Positions 17,484-25,260 of a stretch of DNA of 55,153 nt are shown one piece after another; within the stretch, counting starts at the first letter, position 1; each line of letters begins with the position of its first letter. The DNA is from Capillibacterium thermochitinicola (GTDB taxonomy: Bacteria; Bacillota; UBA4882; UBA10575). A program made the translations under genes and the position numbers. Location: positions 1 to 55,153 of the forward strand of contig NZ_JAAKDE010000025.1 in assembly GCF_013664685.1 (NCBI RefSeq), given 5' to 3'. The notes beneath the pieces are model-generated. The model searched no databases, had not been told where the DNA came from, and saw only the letters and a list, made by a program, of their open reading frames with translations.

Positions 17484-18299
17484 TTAGAGGGTATACGCGC
17501 GGAAGATGATCTTCCCGTCGTAACGACCCTGCGCGGTATTGCGCGTATACGGGACTCTAAACTGGTGGTAAACCGTTAGTTTCTCGCAAGCGTCTTTCTC
17601 GGCGACCTCAAAGATCTTGCCATCCTCGTCGAAGACGAAAGTGCCGCCAAAGTTGGACATACTATAACCACTGCGCATATGGAGCGGTAAAGAACCCCGT
17701 TCGGAAGTTAAGGGCCCGGCTTCCACTTCGTATTTGTAGTTATCGTTGGCGTATACTTCAACCTTAAAGATGTCACAGCCTTGGATAAAGATCTCATCAT
17801 TGTCAAAATCAAATTCGGTATGGGGGTTATGGCCAAGCATGTACCAATGCTTGTCGACAAAGCCGCCGATTTCATTGTCGAAGACCAAGAGGTATCCGGA
17901 GGAGGAGGCTTTGGTGCTAATCCCCGGTCCGTAGCTTCTTAACCCGGTCTGGCCTTTGTTACCGGTCACTTTCATCTCAAGATAACAGGGGATGAAAGCC
18001 CGGGCGTCCAGGGTCATCTCCACCGATTGCCCGTTCACATTGTTGTCGTCAAAAACGTAATCGGTCCGGTTAAACCAGTCAATGTTTACATATTCATCGC
18101 CTGTTTTGTTCCAAGTTACTTTACCGTCGTCAAAGGCGTTTCCGAACAGATAGGTGAGCGCATCGGTAAAGTCGATGGCGTTGTTATATTGCCACCAAGG
18201 ATATTCAGGCTCGAGACCACCCGGATAGCCACTGGCGATCGTGGCGGCAAAAAGGGAAAGAAGAGTTAGGGTAACAGCGATCGCAGTTATTTTTCTCAT
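17484..18299 (-). CDS. Secreted subunit-like protein of the chaperone-usher cluster
   Basis: A 271-residue exported protein not recognised from any named family. It has a signal peptide (RKITAIAVTLTLLSLFAATIASG), then an aromatic, Asp- and Asn-rich beta-type domain. Two cysteines could form a disulfide (IPCYLEM and the IQGCDIF or DACEKL region). The C-terminus TAQGRYDGKIIFRAYTL ends in a Gly-containing strand, as the last strand of spore-coat-U/archaic pilins does. The gene lies between another subunit-like gene and the chaperone, with short spacers, so it is a good candidate for a fibre subunit or adhesin. ATG at 18299 (MRKITA) is chosen; a GTG at 18314 is possible. Confidence 0.6.
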   Translation of the reverse strand: MRKITAIAVTLTLLSLFAATIASGYPGGLEPEYPWWQYNNAIDFTDALTYLFGNAFDDGKVTWNKTGDEYVNIDWFNRTDYVFDDNNVNGQSVEMTLDARAFIPCYLEMKVTGNKGQTGLRSYGPGISTKASSSGYLLVFDNEIGGFVDKHWYMLGHNPHTEFDFDNDEIFIQGCDIFKVEVYANDNYKYEVEAGPLTSERGSLPLHMRSGYSMSNFGGTFVFDEDGKIFEVAEKDACEKLTVYHQFRVPYTRNTAQGRYDGKIIFRAYTL

Positions 18300-18373
18300 C
18301 TTCTCCAACCTCACTAGTTGCTTTTTATTACAAACCGGTATAACGCGCCTCTACCGGAGTGTAACCTAACCTG

Positions 18374-19213
18374 TTAAGGGGCGAGCGTTTTGGCGGTCAG
18401 AAACAACCGGAAGTTATAGTCTCCGGTCGGGTAATGGGGCCAATTGGCGACTGAGGCGGTGATGTACAGTTCGGTCCAGTAATTGGCGGCGGTTGCACCA
18501 TCACCGGCCACCGTGGGGTTACCAAAAGCCACGGGGCGATAATCGCCGCCGGGGAACATTCTTTCTTTGAAATCCATTGTGTTAATGGTTTTACCGATTC
18601 CCACCAGGAGCGGGAACGGAAGTGTATCTAAGGGTGTTTCGTTTCCGATGCGCAGTGCGAGGCACCAGGGCGCATTGGAAGCCAGTAAAAGTTTGACCGG
18701 ATGGCGGGTTGTAATGAGTTCTTCCGTCCAAAATGAGGATGTGTCGACGGTGAGCAGCGGTTGGGTGTTGGCCGGTTCGAGGCGGATCCAGGGTAAAATC
18801 CCGACTTTGACCAGCAGGGGAATGGACGGTGCCCCTTCGGCGCCCGGGCAAACTGCATAAACCAGGCCTTCGTATTCACCGGGGGGATCGGACGGCAGCA
18901 GTTGGATCGTCGCCTGAAAGGCGGCCGCCGCGTTGTCGCGCTTGGTGGTGGAATCAGCGGTGAAAGTGAGGCGTTCCGCCGGGATCCGGTTTCCGGTCCT
19001 GACGGCAAAAAGCCCGGTGGTTTCAAACCGGACTGCTTGCGTGGCGGCCACCGGTAAGGTAAAGGTTAAGGAACGCGTTATTTTACTGACGGGTGCGATT
19101 GACCCAAAATCCATAATGAACGGCTTGTTCGTGGGCGCGGCCTTGGTCGGAGTGGTCAGGAAAACAGCGAGGAGAAGAAGGATAAACCAGACGACCGGAG
19201 TACGCTTTTTCAT
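18374..19213 (-). CDS. Secreted subunit-like protein, first gene of the chaperone-usher cluster
   Basis: A 279-residue exported protein with a signal peptide (about 1-26, ending TPTKA). The mature chain begins with FIMDFGSIAPVSKITRSLTF, like the first strands of pilin-type or DUF4402-type beta-sandwiches, and ends PTGDYNFRLFLTAKTLAP, a typical donor-strand-like C-terminus. It appears to hold two beta domains (about 30-145 and 150-279). It is not assignable to a named family by eye. ATG at 19213 follows GGAGG by 6 bases; the open frame upstream has no ribosome site. It heads the four-gene minus-strand operon. Confidence 0.6.
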   Translation of the reverse strand: MKKRTPVVWFILLLLAVFLTTPTKAAPTNKPFIMDFGSIAPVSKITRSLTFTLPVAATQAVRFETTGLFAVRTGNRIPAERLTFTADSTTKRDNAAAAFQATIQLLPSDPPGEYEGLVYAVCPGAEGAPSIPLLVKVGILPWIRLEPANTQPLLTVDTSSFWTEELITTRHPVKLLLASNAPWCLALRIGNETPLDTLPFPLLVGIGKTINTMDFKERMFPGGDYRPVAFGNPTVAGDGATAANYWTELYITASVANWPHYPTGDYNFRLFLTAKTLAP

Positions 19214-19575
19214 CGGAATCCTCCGTTTTGCCGTAGTTTTTGCCGACAAGTAATTTTATTGTATGCCCCGGACAGAAAGTTGATGCGTGAAAAGTAATAA
19301 TTTCCAGATTTCTTTTTCTGCCCAGCTTGTTGCCTGTTGCCGGACAAGTTGCGCCCGGCCTGTTACCGGACAAGGTTGGAAAAGCGGAGTGCGGCCGGAA
19401 GGAAGCTTGAAAGATATTAATGGGAGCAAAGCGGGCGTCAAGGAGGGAAACAAAAGCGGTGGAAGAACGCAGGACGGGGAAGAAAAAGGCCGGCCTCGCG
19501 GAAGAGGCCGGTCAAAGGAAAAAGGAGGAAAAAGGAAGGAGGTGGTGTCAACCGGGAAGAGGCTTTGGTCAGTAT
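19214..19575. other. 362-base intergenic region between ptsH and the chaperone-usher operon
   Basis: It contains the ptsH terminator (listed separately) and, nearer 19250-19300 on the minus strand, a possible -10 (TACAAT, about 50 bases upstream of 19213) without a convincing -35. The 19330-19480 part has no recognisable gene and is purine-rich on the plus strand. Confidence 0.5.
19482..19511 (-). terminator. Intrinsic terminator of the ptsI-ptsH operon
   Basis: On the minus strand CCGGCCTC and GAGGCCGG (plus-strand positions 19504-19511 and 19490-19497) pair around 6 bases, followed by CTTTTTCTTC. Confidence 0.85.
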
Positions 19576-19839
19576 TTACCAGAGCCCGTGCTCTTCGGCA
19601 CATCGGTTCAGCGCGGCGATCACTTCGTCTTCGTCTTTGCCGTCTACGGTGATGGTAATCCGGTCGCCTTGTTCGGCGCCCAGACTAAGGAGGTCCAGGA
19701 GGCTTTTTAGGTTGCCTTCTTTTCCGTTTTTGGCGATCGTTACTTCGCTTTCGAACTTGGAAACAGTATTGACCAAAACGGCGGCCGGTCGGGCGTGCAA
19801 CCCGGTTTTCGTTTTGATGGTTGCCGTTATGACCCGCAT
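19576..19839 (-). CDS. ptsH: HPr phosphocarrier protein of the general PTS
   Basis: An 87-residue HPr. The active-site motif TGLHARPAA places the EI-phosphorylated His at residue 15, and LKSLLDLLSLG places the HPr-kinase Ser at 46, so it can also act in CcpA-type signalling. Its start overlaps the end of ptsI by 13 bases, giving the order ptsI-ptsH rather than the more common ptsH-ptsI. A second HPr is encoded at 31695. Confidence 0.93.
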   Translation of the reverse strand: MRVITATIKTKTGLHARPAAVLVNTVSKFESEVTIAKNGKEGNLKSLLDLLSLGAEQGDRITITVDGKDEDEVIAALNRCAEEHGLW

Positions 19840-21554
19840 GAGGAATCACTCCTTTCTTCTTTGTCCTCCAAAGCAGCCCTGATCTGTTCCGCGGTGGACA
19901 GGGCAAGCACTTTTTTGGCTAGTGCTTTGGCGGTGGAGTTTTTTAAGGCCCGGATCTGTTTTTTCACTGCCAACAGAGCGGACGGACTCATACTGAAGGA
20001 TTCAAGGCCGAGGCCGATTAAAAGCGAGGTAAACCGGGGGTCGCCCGCCATTTCACCACACATGCTGACTTCGATCCGGCCTTTCCGGGCTTGGTCGATC
20101 ACCAGTTTAATTAGGCGTAAAACTGCGGGGTGGAAGGGGGAATAGAGATGGGAGATCTGTTTATTCATCCGGTCAACGGCCAGGGTATACTGGATCAGAT
20201 CGTTGGTGCCGATGCTGACGAAATCCACTTCTTTGGCGAAGAGGTCGGTGATGATGGCCGCCGAAGGAACTTCCACCATGATCCCGATGGGAACACGGCC
20301 GCTTACGGAATGCCCCTCCGCGATGAGTTCCGCTCTTACTTCTTCGGCGCATTTGACGGCCGCCCGGAACTCTTCGAGACTGGAGATCATCGGGAACATG
20401 ATTTTGAGCTGGCCATGGACTGAAGCCCGGTAAAGGGCCCGTAATTGGGTGGTGAACAACGCCTTGTTCTTCAGGCAGAAGCGGATTCCCCGGCAACCCA
20501 GGAAGGGGTTCATCTCCGGTTCCAGGTTGAGGGCAGGCATGTTTTTATCGCCGCCGATGTCGATTGTCCGAATGACGACCGGTTTGCCTTCCATTTTGGC
20601 CAATACTTCTTTATAAGCCTGGAATTGTTCTTCCTCGGTGGGCAGCGTTTCCCGGTTTAGAAATAAATACTCCGTCCGGTAGAGACCGATACCGTCGGCC
20701 CCGTACTCCAGGGCTTTGGGCAGTTCCCAAGGCCCGCCGATGTTGGCTAAAAGTTTGATGGTTTGGCCGTTTTTAGTGCGCGCGGCAAGCCCCTTCAGGC
20801 TGAACAGCTCTTTCTTCTGACGGAGGAATGCTTCCTGTCTTTGCCGGTACCCTTCAACGGTGTCGGGATCCGGGTTGACCAAAACCAAACCTTGTTCCCC
20901 GTCGATGATAATGAGATCACCGCTTTGCACGGAAGGAGTGATCTTTTTCACCCCGACCACGGCGGGCAGTTCCAGGGAGCGGGCGATGATGGCCGTATGG
21001 GAAGTGGGCCCCCCTACTTCCGTGACGAACCCTTGGACTTTATCCAGGGGCAGGAGGGCGGTATCGGAAGGGGTAAGTTCGTCGGTGACGATGATACAAT
21101 CCTCTTTGATTTGGGGTATTTGCGGTCCGTTCACCGCGAGAAACTGTAAAATGTGATTGGCCACGTCTCTAAGGTCGGTTGCTCTTTCGCGAAAATATGC
21201 ATTGTTGGACTTGGCCAGGATATCGAGGTAAAAATTCACCGTGGTCTCCAGGGCGAATTCGGCATTTACTTTTTCTTGGGTGATCTGGTTTTCAACCCGG
21301 GAGATTAACTCCGGGTCTTCCAGGAACAGACGGTGGGCTTTAAAGATTTGCGCGCTTTCCGTTTGCTCTTGCGCCCGGGCCGCTTCGATGAAACCGTCGA
21401 TCCGCGTTTTCGTTGCGGCTAAAGCCTGGTGAAAACGCTCCTTCTCCGCGGCGACATCTTGGATGGTCCTTTTTTCCAATTGAAACTGTTTTTTCGGGAG
21501 CACCAGTGCCGGACAAATCGCGATACCAGAAGAAGCAGGAATACCTTTGTACAT
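19827..21554 (-). CDS. ptsI: Phosphoenolpyruvate-protein phosphotransferase (PTS enzyme I)
   Basis: A 575-residue cytoplasmic enzyme I, full length. The N-terminal HPr-binding helical domain is followed by the swivel domain with the phospho-His in GGPTSHTAIIARSLE (His186), and the PEP-binding barrel shows GIGLYRTEYLFLNR, SIGTNDLIQYTLAVDR and the catalytic Cys in EVSMCGEMAGDP. It feeds phosphate to the HPrs and to the amino-sugar and fructose EII systems in this window. Expression is probably controlled by GlcT through the RAT/terminator in its leader (21602-21648). Confidence 0.96.
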   Translation of the reverse strand: MYKGIPASSGIAICPALVLPKKQFQLEKRTIQDVAAEKERFHQALAATKTRIDGFIEAARAQEQTESAQIFKAHRLFLEDPELISRVENQITQEKVNAEFALETTVNFYLDILAKSNNAYFRERATDLRDVANHILQFLAVNGPQIPQIKEDCIIVTDELTPSDTALLPLDKVQGFVTEVGGPTSHTAIIARSLELPAVVGVKKITPSVQSGDLIIIDGEQGLVLVNPDPDTVEGYRQRQEAFLRQKKELFSLKGLAARTKNGQTIKLLANIGGPWELPKALEYGADGIGLYRTEYLFLNRETLPTEEEQFQAYKEVLAKMEGKPVVIRTIDIGGDKNMPALNLEPEMNPFLGCRGIRFCLKNKALFTTQLRALYRASVHGQLKIMFPMISSLEEFRAAVKCAEEVRAELIAEGHSVSGRVPIGIMVEVPSAAIITDLFAKEVDFVSIGTNDLIQYTLAVDRMNKQISHLYSPFHPAVLRLIKLVIDQARKGRIEVSMCGEMAGDPRFTSLLIGLGLESFSMSPSALLAVKKQIRALKNSTAKALAKKVLALSTAEQIRAALEDKEERSDSSCGS

Positions 21555-21584
21555 TGCTTAATCACCTTCTTTATCAAGTGTAGA

Positions 21585-21630
21585 GTAAATAAAATAATAA
21601 AAGGCATTAACCCAGATTAGGTTAATGCCT
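21585..21630 (-). terminator. Leader terminator (attenuator) of ptsI
   Basis: On the minus strand AGGCATTAACC and GGTTAATGCCT form a perfect 11-bp stem with a 7-base loop, followed by TTTTATTATTTTATTT. It lies 48 bases upstream of ptsI and inside its transcript, so it must be bypassed for expression; its first arm overlaps the RAT. Confidence 0.85.
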
Positions 21631-21648
21631 GGCGATCCCAGTAACACA
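21620..21648 (-). promoter_or_regulatory. RAT (GlcT-binding RNA antiterminator) in the ptsI leader
   Basis: Read on the minus strand, TGTTACTG, seven bases, then CAGGCAT reproduces the conserved sides of BglG/GlcT-family antiterminator RNAs. The CAGGCAT side shares its bases with the first arm of the terminator, so the two structures exclude each other. The GlcT-like protein is encoded divergently next door. Confidence 0.8.
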
Positions 21649-21672
21649 CCCGTTCAGAACTCTTTTGTCTTT

Positions 21673-21701
21673 ATTTTACCTGAGAACGGGGAGATTTGCA
21701 A
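21673..21701 (-). promoter_or_regulatory. Promoter of ptsI
   Basis: On the minus strand TTGCAA and TAAAAT are separated by 17 bases, and transcription from here would run through the RAT and terminator before ptsI. Confidence 0.65.
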
Positions 21702-21754
21702 CAATAATTTAAAGAAAGCGAAGCGGTTGGCAGTTTTTTTTATCGACCATGGGC

Positions 21755-21782
21755 TTTGCTTTTTCCATTGTTATGTTATAAT
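21755..21782 (+). promoter_or_regulatory. Promoter of the glcT-like gene
   Basis: A consensus TATAAT (21777-21782) has a weak TTTGCT 16 bases upstream. It is divergent from the ptsI promoter. Confidence 0.55.
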
Positions 21783-21844
21783 GTTGTTAAATAGAACCCG
21801 GTTAAATTAGGGTTTTGTCGTTGGCTAGGGCAGGAGGTGCGGTT

Positions 21845-22687
21845 ATGCCGGCCGAATACGCGGTGATTAAACCTTTCAACAATAATGTGGTTTTGGCTAA
21901 GCACCAAGGCACCGAAAAGATTCTGATCAAGAAAGGCATCGGTTTCAGCGCCAAACCCGGCGACCGGATTCCGGCCGATACCGATTTTGAACGGGTTTTT
22001 GTGATCGAGAATCCCGAGACCAGTCAACGGTTCAAACAGATCGTGGCCGAGAACGACGCGCGGCTGGTGGGGGTCTGTGAGGAGATCTTGCACATGATCT
22101 CGTCGGCCACCGGGGAACCCCTTGACGAAGAGTTGCACGTGCGTTTGACCGACCATATTGCCTTCACCGTTTTTCGCCTGCAGAATAACGACCAGATCGA
22201 AAATCCGTTTATGATCGAGATTGAGACCCTCTACCCTCAGGAATTGGCGTTGGCCAAGGAAGCAATCAAAATGTTGGAGAAGGCCCTCAATCTCCAAATT
22301 CCCGAGGACGAAGCCGGGTTTATTGCCCTGCATATTCATTCTTTAAAAACCAGGGATAAACTCTCCAATTCAGTCAAATACGCTTATATCTGTAATTCGG
22401 CTTTGGAGATTATCGAGGATGAGTTGGGGATTGCGGTCGACCGTAAATCCCTTGACTACGCGCGGTTTGCTTCGCATATTCGCTATGCGGTCGAAAGAAT
22501 TATCAAGGGTAATCCGATTAAAAACGAACTCCTGCCCGCCATCAAGAAGACCTATAAGGACTCCTATCGTTTGGCCAAGTTGGTCGGGAAGATGATGGAA
22601 GAAGAGCTCTATGCGGAGGTACCCCAGGAAGAACTGGGCTACCTGACACTCCATATCGAAAGATTAAAAAATGCTCTTGACAACTAA
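21845..22687 (+). CDS. glcT: BglG/GlcT-family transcription antiterminator
   Basis: A 280-residue RNA-binding antiterminator. The N-terminal co-antiterminator domain (about 1-60) includes IKPFNNNVVLAKHQGTEKIL and GIGFSAKPGD. PRD1 (about 65-170) has LTDHIAFTVFR and AGFIALHIHSL, and PRD2 (about 175-280) has ARFASHIRYAVER and GYLTLHIERL, with His residues that PTS proteins phosphorylate. The RATs flanking this gene on both sides, before ptsI and before EIICB, are its likely targets. ATG at 21845 follows CAGGAGG; an in-frame TTG at 21815 precedes that site. GlcT naming rests on domain type, RAT sequence and neighbours. Confidence 0.9.
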   Translation: MPAEYAVIKPFNNNVVLAKHQGTEKILIKKGIGFSAKPGDRIPADTDFERVFVIENPETSQRFKQIVAENDARLVGVCEEILHMISSATGEPLDEELHVRLTDHIAFTVFRLQNNDQIENPFMIEIETLYPQELALAKEAIKMLEKALNLQIPEDEAGFIALHIHSLKTRDKLSNSVKYAYICNSALEIIEDELGIAVDRKSLDYARFASHIRYAVERIIKGNPIKNELLPAIKKTYKDSYRLAKLVGKMMEEELYAEVPQEELGYLTLHIERLKNALDN

Positions 22688-22724
22688 CATTTTATTAACT
22701 ATACTGTAAATGAATATCAATAAA

Positions 22725-22763
22725 TGTTACCACCTGAAACAGCGTGCAACCTGTGGGCATGAG
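22725..22763 (+). promoter_or_regulatory. RAT (GlcT-binding RNA antiterminator) upstream of the EIICB operon
   Basis: TGTTAC plus CAC (22725-22733) and GTG plus GGCATGAG (22753-22763) give the conserved GlcT-type flanks around a larger apical loop than in the ptsI RAT. The final GAG is also the start of the terminator stem, so RAT and terminator are mutually exclusive. Confidence 0.75.
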
Positions 22764-22796
22764 CTGGAGGGTATTCCCTTCGGCTCTTTTTCTTTT
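22761..22796 (+). terminator. Leader terminator controlled by the RAT
   Basis: GAGCTGGAGGG (22761-22771) and CCCTTCGGCTC (22776-22786) form an 11-bp stem with a 4-base loop, followed by TTTTTCTTTTG. It lies between the antiterminator gene and EIICB. Confidence 0.88.
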
Positions 22797-22830
22797 GTCA
22801 AAAAAAAAATAAAAATTAGGAGGTTAAAAA

Positions 22831-24237
22831 ATGAACGGAAACTTTTTGGGTAAACTGCAACGTCTGGGGAAGGCCTTGATGACCCCGGTGGCAGTGATGC
22901 CGGCGGCGGCGCTGTTGCTGCGCTTGGGTTCCGGTGATGTCCTTGATCTGCCCTGGATGGCCAATGCCGGGGCCGCTGTCTTTAACAACCTGCCGCTGTT
23001 GTTTGCCATCGGAATTGCCATTGGCTTGGCCGACGAGAACAACGGGGTGGCCGGGCTGGCCGCGGCCGTTGGCTACTGGGTGCTGACTTTGGTGGCCACC
23101 ACCTTTGATGCGGGCATCAACATGGGTGTCCTCGCCGGTATCATTGCTGGTCTTATCGCTGCGATGATGTACAACAAGTACAAAGCAGTTCGTCTTCCTG
23201 ATTTCCTCGGGTTCTTTGGCGGGAGAAGGTTTGTGCCGATTATCACTTCATTTGTCGCTTTAATCCTGGGCGTAATTGCCGGTTTTGTCTGGCCGTTGAT
23301 TCAGAATTACATCAGCACTTTCGGGAATGTGATTGCGACCTCGGGTGCGGTTGGCGGCTTTTTCTTCGGTTTCCTCAACCGCTTGCTGATCCCCTTCGGT
23401 TTGCACCACGTGATCAACTCCTTCGCCTGGTTCCAGTTTGGGGAGTATGTTAACGCCGCCGGGCAAACCATCACCGGCGACCTGTCCCGTTTCTTCGCCG
23501 GGGACCCCACGGCCGGTGTCTTTATGACCGGTTTCTTCCCGATTATGATGTTTGGTCTCCCCGCTGCTTGTCTGGCGATGATCGCCACGGCCAAACCGGA
23601 AAACCGGAAATCTGTCGCCGGTATGCTTCTTGGTGTGGCCTTCACCTCTTTCTTAACCGGGATCACCGAGCCGATCGAGTTCCTCTTCATGTTCTTGGCA
23701 CCGGTCCTGTACGTCCTGCATGCGCTGTTGAGCGGTATTAGCTTGGCGCTGACCAACGCTTTGGGTATGCGCTGCGGCTTTGGTTTCTCGGCCGGTTTCA
23801 TCGACTATTTCCTCAACTTCGGGATCTCCGCGAACCCGATTGGCCTTTTGGTGGTCGGTGTCGTCTTTGGTGTGATCTACTACCTTGTCTTCGTCTACTT
23901 CATTAAGAAACTGGATATTCCGACTCCAGGCCGGATTACGGAAGAGTCGGCGGTACTGTCCGGGTTAAGCAATACCGAACTGCGCGACCGGGCGGCGGAA
24001 GTCCTGGCGGCGCTGGGCGGGAAGGAAAACATCAAAGTGATTGATGCTTGCGTCACCAGAATCCGGATTACCGCGATCGACGGCGAAAAAGTGGATGAAG
24101 CCCGCTTGCGGGAACTGGGTGCCACCGCGGTCTTAAAACTGCCGGGGAACAACTTCCAGATTGTCGTAGGGACCGTGGCCGACCCGTTGGTGACCCACAT
24201 GAAAGCAGTAATGACCGCCAAGAATATCAGCGGTTAA
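22831..24237 (+). CDS. nagE: PTS EIICB, N-acetylglucosamine/glucose family
   Basis: A 468-residue membrane permease with cytoplasmic EIIB. Residues 1-360 are the EIIC channel of the glucose/N-acetylglucosamine class: ALMTPVAVMPAAALLLRLG, FGLHHVINSFAWFQFGEY, and the sugar-site GITEPIEFLFMF. EIIB (about 390-468) carries the phosphorylated Cys407 in VIDACVTRIRI. It lacks a fused EIIA; the separate EIIA-Glc at 26534 can serve it. The operon also holds nagA, so N-acetylglucosamine is the likeliest substrate. Expression is gated by the upstream RAT. ATG follows TAGGAGG. Confidence 0.9.
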   Translation: MNGNFLGKLQRLGKALMTPVAVMPAAALLLRLGSGDVLDLPWMANAGAAVFNNLPLLFAIGIAIGLADENNGVAGLAAAVGYWVLTLVATTFDAGINMGVLAGIIAGLIAAMMYNKYKAVRLPDFLGFFGGRRFVPIITSFVALILGVIAGFVWPLIQNYISTFGNVIATSGAVGGFFFGFLNRLLIPFGLHHVINSFAWFQFGEYVNAAGQTITGDLSRFFAGDPTAGVFMTGFFPIMMFGLPAACLAMIATAKPENRKSVAGMLLGVAFTSFLTGITEPIEFLFMFLAPVLYVLHALLSGISLALTNALGMRCGFGFSAGFIDYFLNFGISANPIGLLVVGVVFGVIYYLVFVYFIKKLDIPTPGRITEESAVLSGLSNTELRDRAAEVLAALGGKENIKVIDACVTRIRITAIDGEKVDEARLRELGATAVLKLPGNNFQIVVGTVADPLVTHMKAVMTAKNISG

Positions 24238-24255
24238 GGAACCCCGAACCCCAAA

Positions 24256-24283
24256 ACTGCAGGAGCCGGACGGCTCCTGCAGT
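24256..24283 (+). other. 12-bp stem-loop between EIICB and the DUF7916-type gene
   Basis: ACTGCAGGAGCC and GGCTCCTGCAGT pair perfectly around GGAC, followed by CCTTATAAAAAG, not a U-tract. A within-operon processing or stabilising hairpin is likely. Confidence 0.7.
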
Positions 24284-24316
24284 CCTTATAAAAAGACTGT
24301 GGTTTAGGAGGAGAAG

Positions 24317-25216
24317 ATGGTAAAAAGACTGCTTGACTGCGATACCTCGGATTTGGCGAAGATGACGAAGGATGAGATCCTCACCGCCATTGCCGCCAGT
24401 GAAGGGCGGGTGCTGGTCAGTGAGGTGATTGGCGTCATTCCGCCGCTGCTCTTTGACATCAGCAATGCCGAACTGGTGGCGGCCTGTGGTGCGGATCTTA
24501 TCCTCCTTAACATGCTTGATCTGGACCAGCCGGACTACTTTGGCCTGCCTCCCCACGAACCGGCTGAAGTCATTAACGTAATTAAAAGGTTGACGGGAAG
24601 GTTAATCGGGGTTAATCTGGAAGCAGTCGGTGAAAATACCACTTTACCCCCGGGGCGGCGGGCTTCGGCGGTAAACGCCCGGAAGGCCCGGGCGATGGGG
24701 GCGGACTTCATTGTCTTGACGGGGAATCCGGGGACGGCCGCTTCCAACCGGGTGATCAGCAAAGTCCTGGCCGAGATTGCCGGGGAAGTGGGGGATGAAC
24801 TGATCATTGCCGCCGGGAAAATGCATGCGGCCGGCCTCCGCCACGAAAGTGGCGAACAATTGGTCACCGCCCAGGATGTGGAGGAGTTTATCACCGCCGG
24901 TTGTGATATTGTTTTACTGCCCGCGCCGGGGACCGTGCCCGGAATTACCATGGAGTATATCAAAGGCCTGGTGCAGCTGGCCCATTCCCGCGGGGTGCTC
25001 ACGATGACTACGGTCGGCACTTCCCAGGAAGGGGCTGACGAGCAGACCGTGCGGCAGATAGCCCTGCTGGCCAAGATGACCGGGACCGACTTGCACCACA
25101 TTGGGGATGCAGGCTACCCCGGAATTGCGGTTCCGGAAAACATAATCGCTTACAGCATAGCGATTCGGGGGCGTCGGCATACCTACCGGCGGATGGCGCG
25201 CTCCATCAACCGGTGA
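24317..25216 (+). CDS. TIM-barrel protein of unknown function (DUF7916-like)
   Basis: A 299-residue cytoplasmic protein beginning KRLLDCDTSDLAKMTKDEIL, with barrel-like repeats ACGADLILLNML, MGADFIVLTGNPG and AGCDIVLLPAPGTVPG, and a late ADEQTVRQIALLAKMTGTDLHHIGDAGY. Relatives are found next to PTS genes in Firmicutes and Mollicutes and have been labelled PEP phosphonomutase-like or haloacid dehalogenase-like without biochemical proof. The setting between EIICB and nagA points to amino-sugar phosphate metabolism. No nagB is seen in the window, so a missing deaminase or isomerase step is worth considering. ATG follows TAGGAGGAG. Confidence 0.65.
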   Translation: MVKRLLDCDTSDLAKMTKDEILTAIAASEGRVLVSEVIGVIPPLLFDISNAELVAACGADLILLNMLDLDQPDYFGLPPHEPAEVINVIKRLTGRLIGVNLEAVGENTTLPPGRRASAVNARKARAMGADFIVLTGNPGTAASNRVISKVLAEIAGEVGDELIIAAGKMHAAGLRHESGEQLVTAQDVEEFITAGCDIVLLPAPGTVPGITMEYIKGLVQLAHSRGVLTMTTVGTSQEGADEQTVRQIALLAKMTGTDLHHIGDAGYPGIAVPENIIAYSIAIRGRRHTYRRMARSINR

Positions 25217-25260
25217 GTTAATAGAGGAAAAATGAAAATCCATTGAGGAGTCGGGGTTCG

